Source: JBEKYD01 sp052325345
GTDB taxonomy: Bacteria; Acidobacteriota; Terriglobia; Bryobacterales; Bryobacteraceae
Length of the DNA: 7,208 nucleotides
Reading direction: 5' to 3'
NCBI GenBank assembly: GCA_052325345.1
Contig: JBKQVG010000197.1
Span: forward strand, 1-7,208
In this document: positions 5,384 through 7,208 of the stretch, one piece after another
Layout of the letters: the number at the start of each line of letters is the position of its first letter
Position numbering within the stretch: the stretch's first letter is position 1
Program-made: the position numbers and the translations under genes
Notes under the pieces: model-generated
What the model was told of the DNA's origin: nothing
The model's input: only the letters and a program-made list of their open reading frames with translations
Database searches by the model: none

Positions 5384-6360
5384 GGCCGAACTGGCATCCT
5401 CCGCCGGTGCAGCACCCGCCGGAGGGCGGCGGCGATCGCTTCCACGCCCAAACCGTACTTCTCGAGCAGTTCGGCGTACGGCCCGCTTTCGGCGAAGGTG
5501 TCCGCGATGCCCACTCTTTCGAGCGGAACCGGCGCCGCGTCACCAAGCGCCTCCGCTACGGCGCCGCCCAGGCCGCCCACGATCGAGTGTTCCTCCACCG
5601 TGACGAGGGCGCCGGTTTCGCGCGCGCAGCGCTCCACCAACTCGGTATCGAGGGGCTTGATGGTGTGCATCTCCACCACGCGCACCGCCACGCCTTCCCG
5701 CGCCAGGATCGCGGCCGCCTGAATGGCCCGCGCCACCATTACGCCGCAGGCAATCAGGGTGACATCGCTCCCCTCGATTAAGGTGATCCCGGTGCCGATC
5801 TCCGGCTCGTAGGCGGCTTCAAAAATGCGGGGCACCTCGTTGCGGCACAGCCTAAAATAGACCGGCCCCCGGGTGTCCACCACCTGCGGCAAGAGCTTGG
5901 CGACCGACAGCGGATCGGACGGCACCACGATGGTCATGCGGGGCAGGCTTCGCATGATGGCGATATCGCAAATCGAATGGTGGGTCGGCCCGTCGAAGGA
6001 ATCGGAAAGCCCGGCGTAGGTCGCGGCCAGCTTGACATTGGCGTTGCCGTAGCACAAATGCGTGCGCACCATCTCCAATGCCCGCGTGGCAAACAGAAAC
6101 GCGAAGGTGTTGGCGACGGGCACCAGCCCGCTGTTGGCCAGCCCGACGGCCACATCCACCAGCGCCGGTTCGGCAATTCCGACGTTGAAAAACCGGTCCG
6201 GGAATGCCGCTTCAAACTGGTTGCTGAAATCGGAACTCGAGACATCGGCGCTCAGTACGACCACGTCGCGCCGCGACCGTCCCAACTCCACCAGGGCATC
6301 GCCGTACGCCTTCCGCATCATCAGCGAGTCGCCAAACGGACTTCGTATCAGACTTGCCAC
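5359..6360 (-). CDS. Transketolase, C-terminal subunit
   Basis: This 333-residue protein is the second half of a transketolase. Its pyrimidine-binding domain (about residues 12-175) holds the catalytic glutamate E64 in NVGIAEPALVDVA, D39 in LSADV, the FAFLFATRALE segment (86-96) and DGPTHH (123-128), whose histidine contacts substrate. The transketolase C-domain spans about 190-310, with IKPLDTELV near 234-242. The start is GTG at 6360-6358: an AGGGAG site (6373-6368) lies 7 bases before it, and the next ATG pair comes 13 codons later. It overlaps the N-terminal subunit gene by 13 bases, so the two are coupled and should form one enzyme moving two-carbon ketol units in the pentose phosphate pathway. 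The last dozen residues after LRRVLHRR look unlike the family and end at the boundary with the kinase/TPR scrap. The C-terminus may therefore have been remodelled by the nearby deletion. Confidence 0.93.
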   Translation of the reverse strand: MASLIRSPFGDSLMMRKAYGDALVELGRSRRDVVVLSADVSSSDFSNQFEAAFPDRFFNVGIAEPALVDVAVGLANSGLVPVANTFAFLFATRALEMVRTHLCYGNANVKLAATYAGLSDSFDGPTHHSICDIAIMRSLPRMTIVVPSDPLSVAKLLPQVVDTRGPVYFRLCRNEVPRIFEAAYEPEIGTGITLIEGSDVTLIACGVMVARAIQAAAILAREGVAVRVVEMHTIKPLDTELVERCARETGALVTVEEHSIVGGLGGAVAEALGDAAPVPLERVGIADTFAESGPYAELLEKYGLGVEAIAAALRRVLHRRRMPVRPCGAHLQG

Positions 6361-7178
6361 TGTTTTGCTCCCTGTTCCAGTTCAGCCGCCGCGGCCTTGT
6401 ACTGCTGCTGGTCGGGAATGGCCCCGTGCCAGTGCGGCGAGTTCTCCATGAAGCTCACGCCTTTGCCCTTGGTGGTGCGGGCGATCACAACTACCGGCCG
6501 GCCGTGGATTTCGTCGGCGCGGTCCAGGGCGTCCAGAACTTCCGCCATATTGTGACCGTGGATTTCCATGACGTGCCAGTTGAAAGCCGCCAACTTGTCC
6601 GCGATCGGCTCGGTCGGCAGCACCTGCGCGGTGGCGCCGGTTTGTTGCACCCCGTTATAGTCCAGAATGACGATCAGATTGCTGAGCCCGAATTTGGCTC
6701 CCACCAGCAGGCCTTCCCAGATCACTCCGGAATCGAGCTCGCCGTCGCCAATGATTACGTAAGCTCTCCGCCGCGAGCCCGCCATGCGCGCCGCCAGCGC
6801 CATGCCCGCCCCGATGGCGACGCCATGGCCCAGCGGTCCGGCCGGCACTTCAATCCCCGGTGTCTTGGCCGGCTCCGGGTGGCCCTGCAGACGGCTGTCG
6901 AGCGAACGGAACGTGGATAGCTCCTCCACCGGAAAGAATCCTCGATGCGCCAGCACGGTGTACAGCATGGCGCAGGCGTGCCCCTTGGAGAACACCAGCC
7001 GGTCGCGGTCTTCCCAGCCGGGCCGCGCCGGATCGACTTTCAGATGATGGAAGTAGAGAGCCGTCAGGATCTCCGCGATCGAGAACGCCCCCCCGATGTG
7101 TCCGCTCTTTCGCCCGTATACCATGCGGAGTACCTGCAGGCGATATTCGTACGCCCTCCGGGAAAGATCCGCGATCAT
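6348..7178 (-). CDS. Transketolase, N-terminal (thiamine-diphosphate-binding) subunit
   Basis: This is a 276-residue first half of transketolase, normal length for the split form. It has GHIGGAFS (H27), SKGHA (H67), the PLGHG glycine loop (H118), and the thiamine diphosphate/metal motif GDGELDSGVIWEG (144-156) ending at DYN (173-175). TTKGKGVSFMEN (235-246) is also typical. It lies upstream of the C-terminal subunit gene in a two-gene operon with a 13-base overlap. The start is uncertain. ATG 7178 has only a weak GGAA immediately before it, and the frame stays open to the window edge with a plausible TPEM-IADL lead-in similar to related proteins. The true start may lie beyond 7208, so the gene may be cut by the window. 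No promoter can be judged. Confidence 0.92.
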   Translation of the reverse strand: MIADLSRRAYEYRLQVLRMVYGRKSGHIGGAFSIAEILTALYFHHLKVDPARPGWEDRDRLVFSKGHACAMLYTVLAHRGFFPVEELSTFRSLDSRLQGHPEPAKTPGIEVPAGPLGHGVAIGAGMALAARMAGSRRRAYVIIGDGELDSGVIWEGLLVGAKFGLSNLIVILDYNGVQQTGATAQVLPTEPIADKLAAFNWHVMEIHGHNMAEVLDALDRADEIHGRPVVVIARTTKGKGVSFMENSPHWHGAIPDQQQYKAAAAELEQGAKQWQV

Positions 7179-7208
7179 TTCCGGTGTGTGTCTGGTGCCG
7201 TAAGGGTA

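Noticed and set aside
1..7208. CRISPR array, insertion sequence or transposase gene
   Set aside because: No regularly spaced repeats, DDE transposase motifs or terminal inverted repeats around a gene were seen in either strand.

Overview
This window looks like chromosomal DNA from a GC-rich soil-type bacterium, most likely an acidobacterium. The best lineage clue is a short minus-strand remnant (5237-5383). Its predicted ending, ...LKEAKAEYAKLQ after a TPR-like helix, is one I associate with the C-termini of acidobacterial Ser/Thr-kinase/TPR proteins. That assignment is from memory, not a search. The intact metabolic genes are strongly GC-rich, while the middle of the window (about 3730-5240) is visibly less so.

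Left part (1-3725, plus strand). A cluster of perfect hairpins (1-109) precedes a complete FAD/NAD(P)-dependent oxidoreductase with a C-terminal [2Fe-2S] BFD-like domain, of the HcnB/opine-oxidase-A type (224-1492). After a weak terminator-like site and a candidate promoter comes a small unrecognised ORF with a good ribosome binding site (1747-1926). Its stop codon overlaps the start of a full-length allophanate hydrolase (atzF, 1923-3725). The allophanate hydrolase aligns well with the family from end to end. However, the catalytic lysine of the amidase-signature Ser-cisSer-Lys triad reads as asparagine (N81), while both serines are present.

Middle part (3726-5360). This is a tRNA-associated, decayed accessory stretch. 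It holds a tRNA-Val(GAC) 5' half that stops inside the anticodon arm (3908-3947), then a complete tRNA-Val(GAC) with encoded CCA (4099-4175). Next come a frameshifted and truncated DNA methyltransferase (from 4300), an unassigned coding-like scrap (about 4600-4760), a receiver-only response regulator split by one frameshift (4834 onward), and the C-terminal scrap of the TPR/kinase protein on the minus strand. The pattern fits repeated integration and deletion beside a tRNA locus. No integrase or transposase gene remains in view.

Right part (5359-7208, minus strand). A two-gene operon encodes a split transketolase. The N-terminal thiamine-diphosphate-binding subunit (6348-7178, possibly starting further upstream) overlaps by 13 bases the C-terminal subunit (5359-6360), which starts with GTG behind a good ribosome binding site. 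Together the two would form one transketolase active site of the pentose phosphate pathway.

I do not see a convincing new defence or biosynthetic system. The items most worth checking are the Lys-to-Asn change in AtzF, the small ORF coupled to it, and the broken tRNA with the gene remnants beside it.
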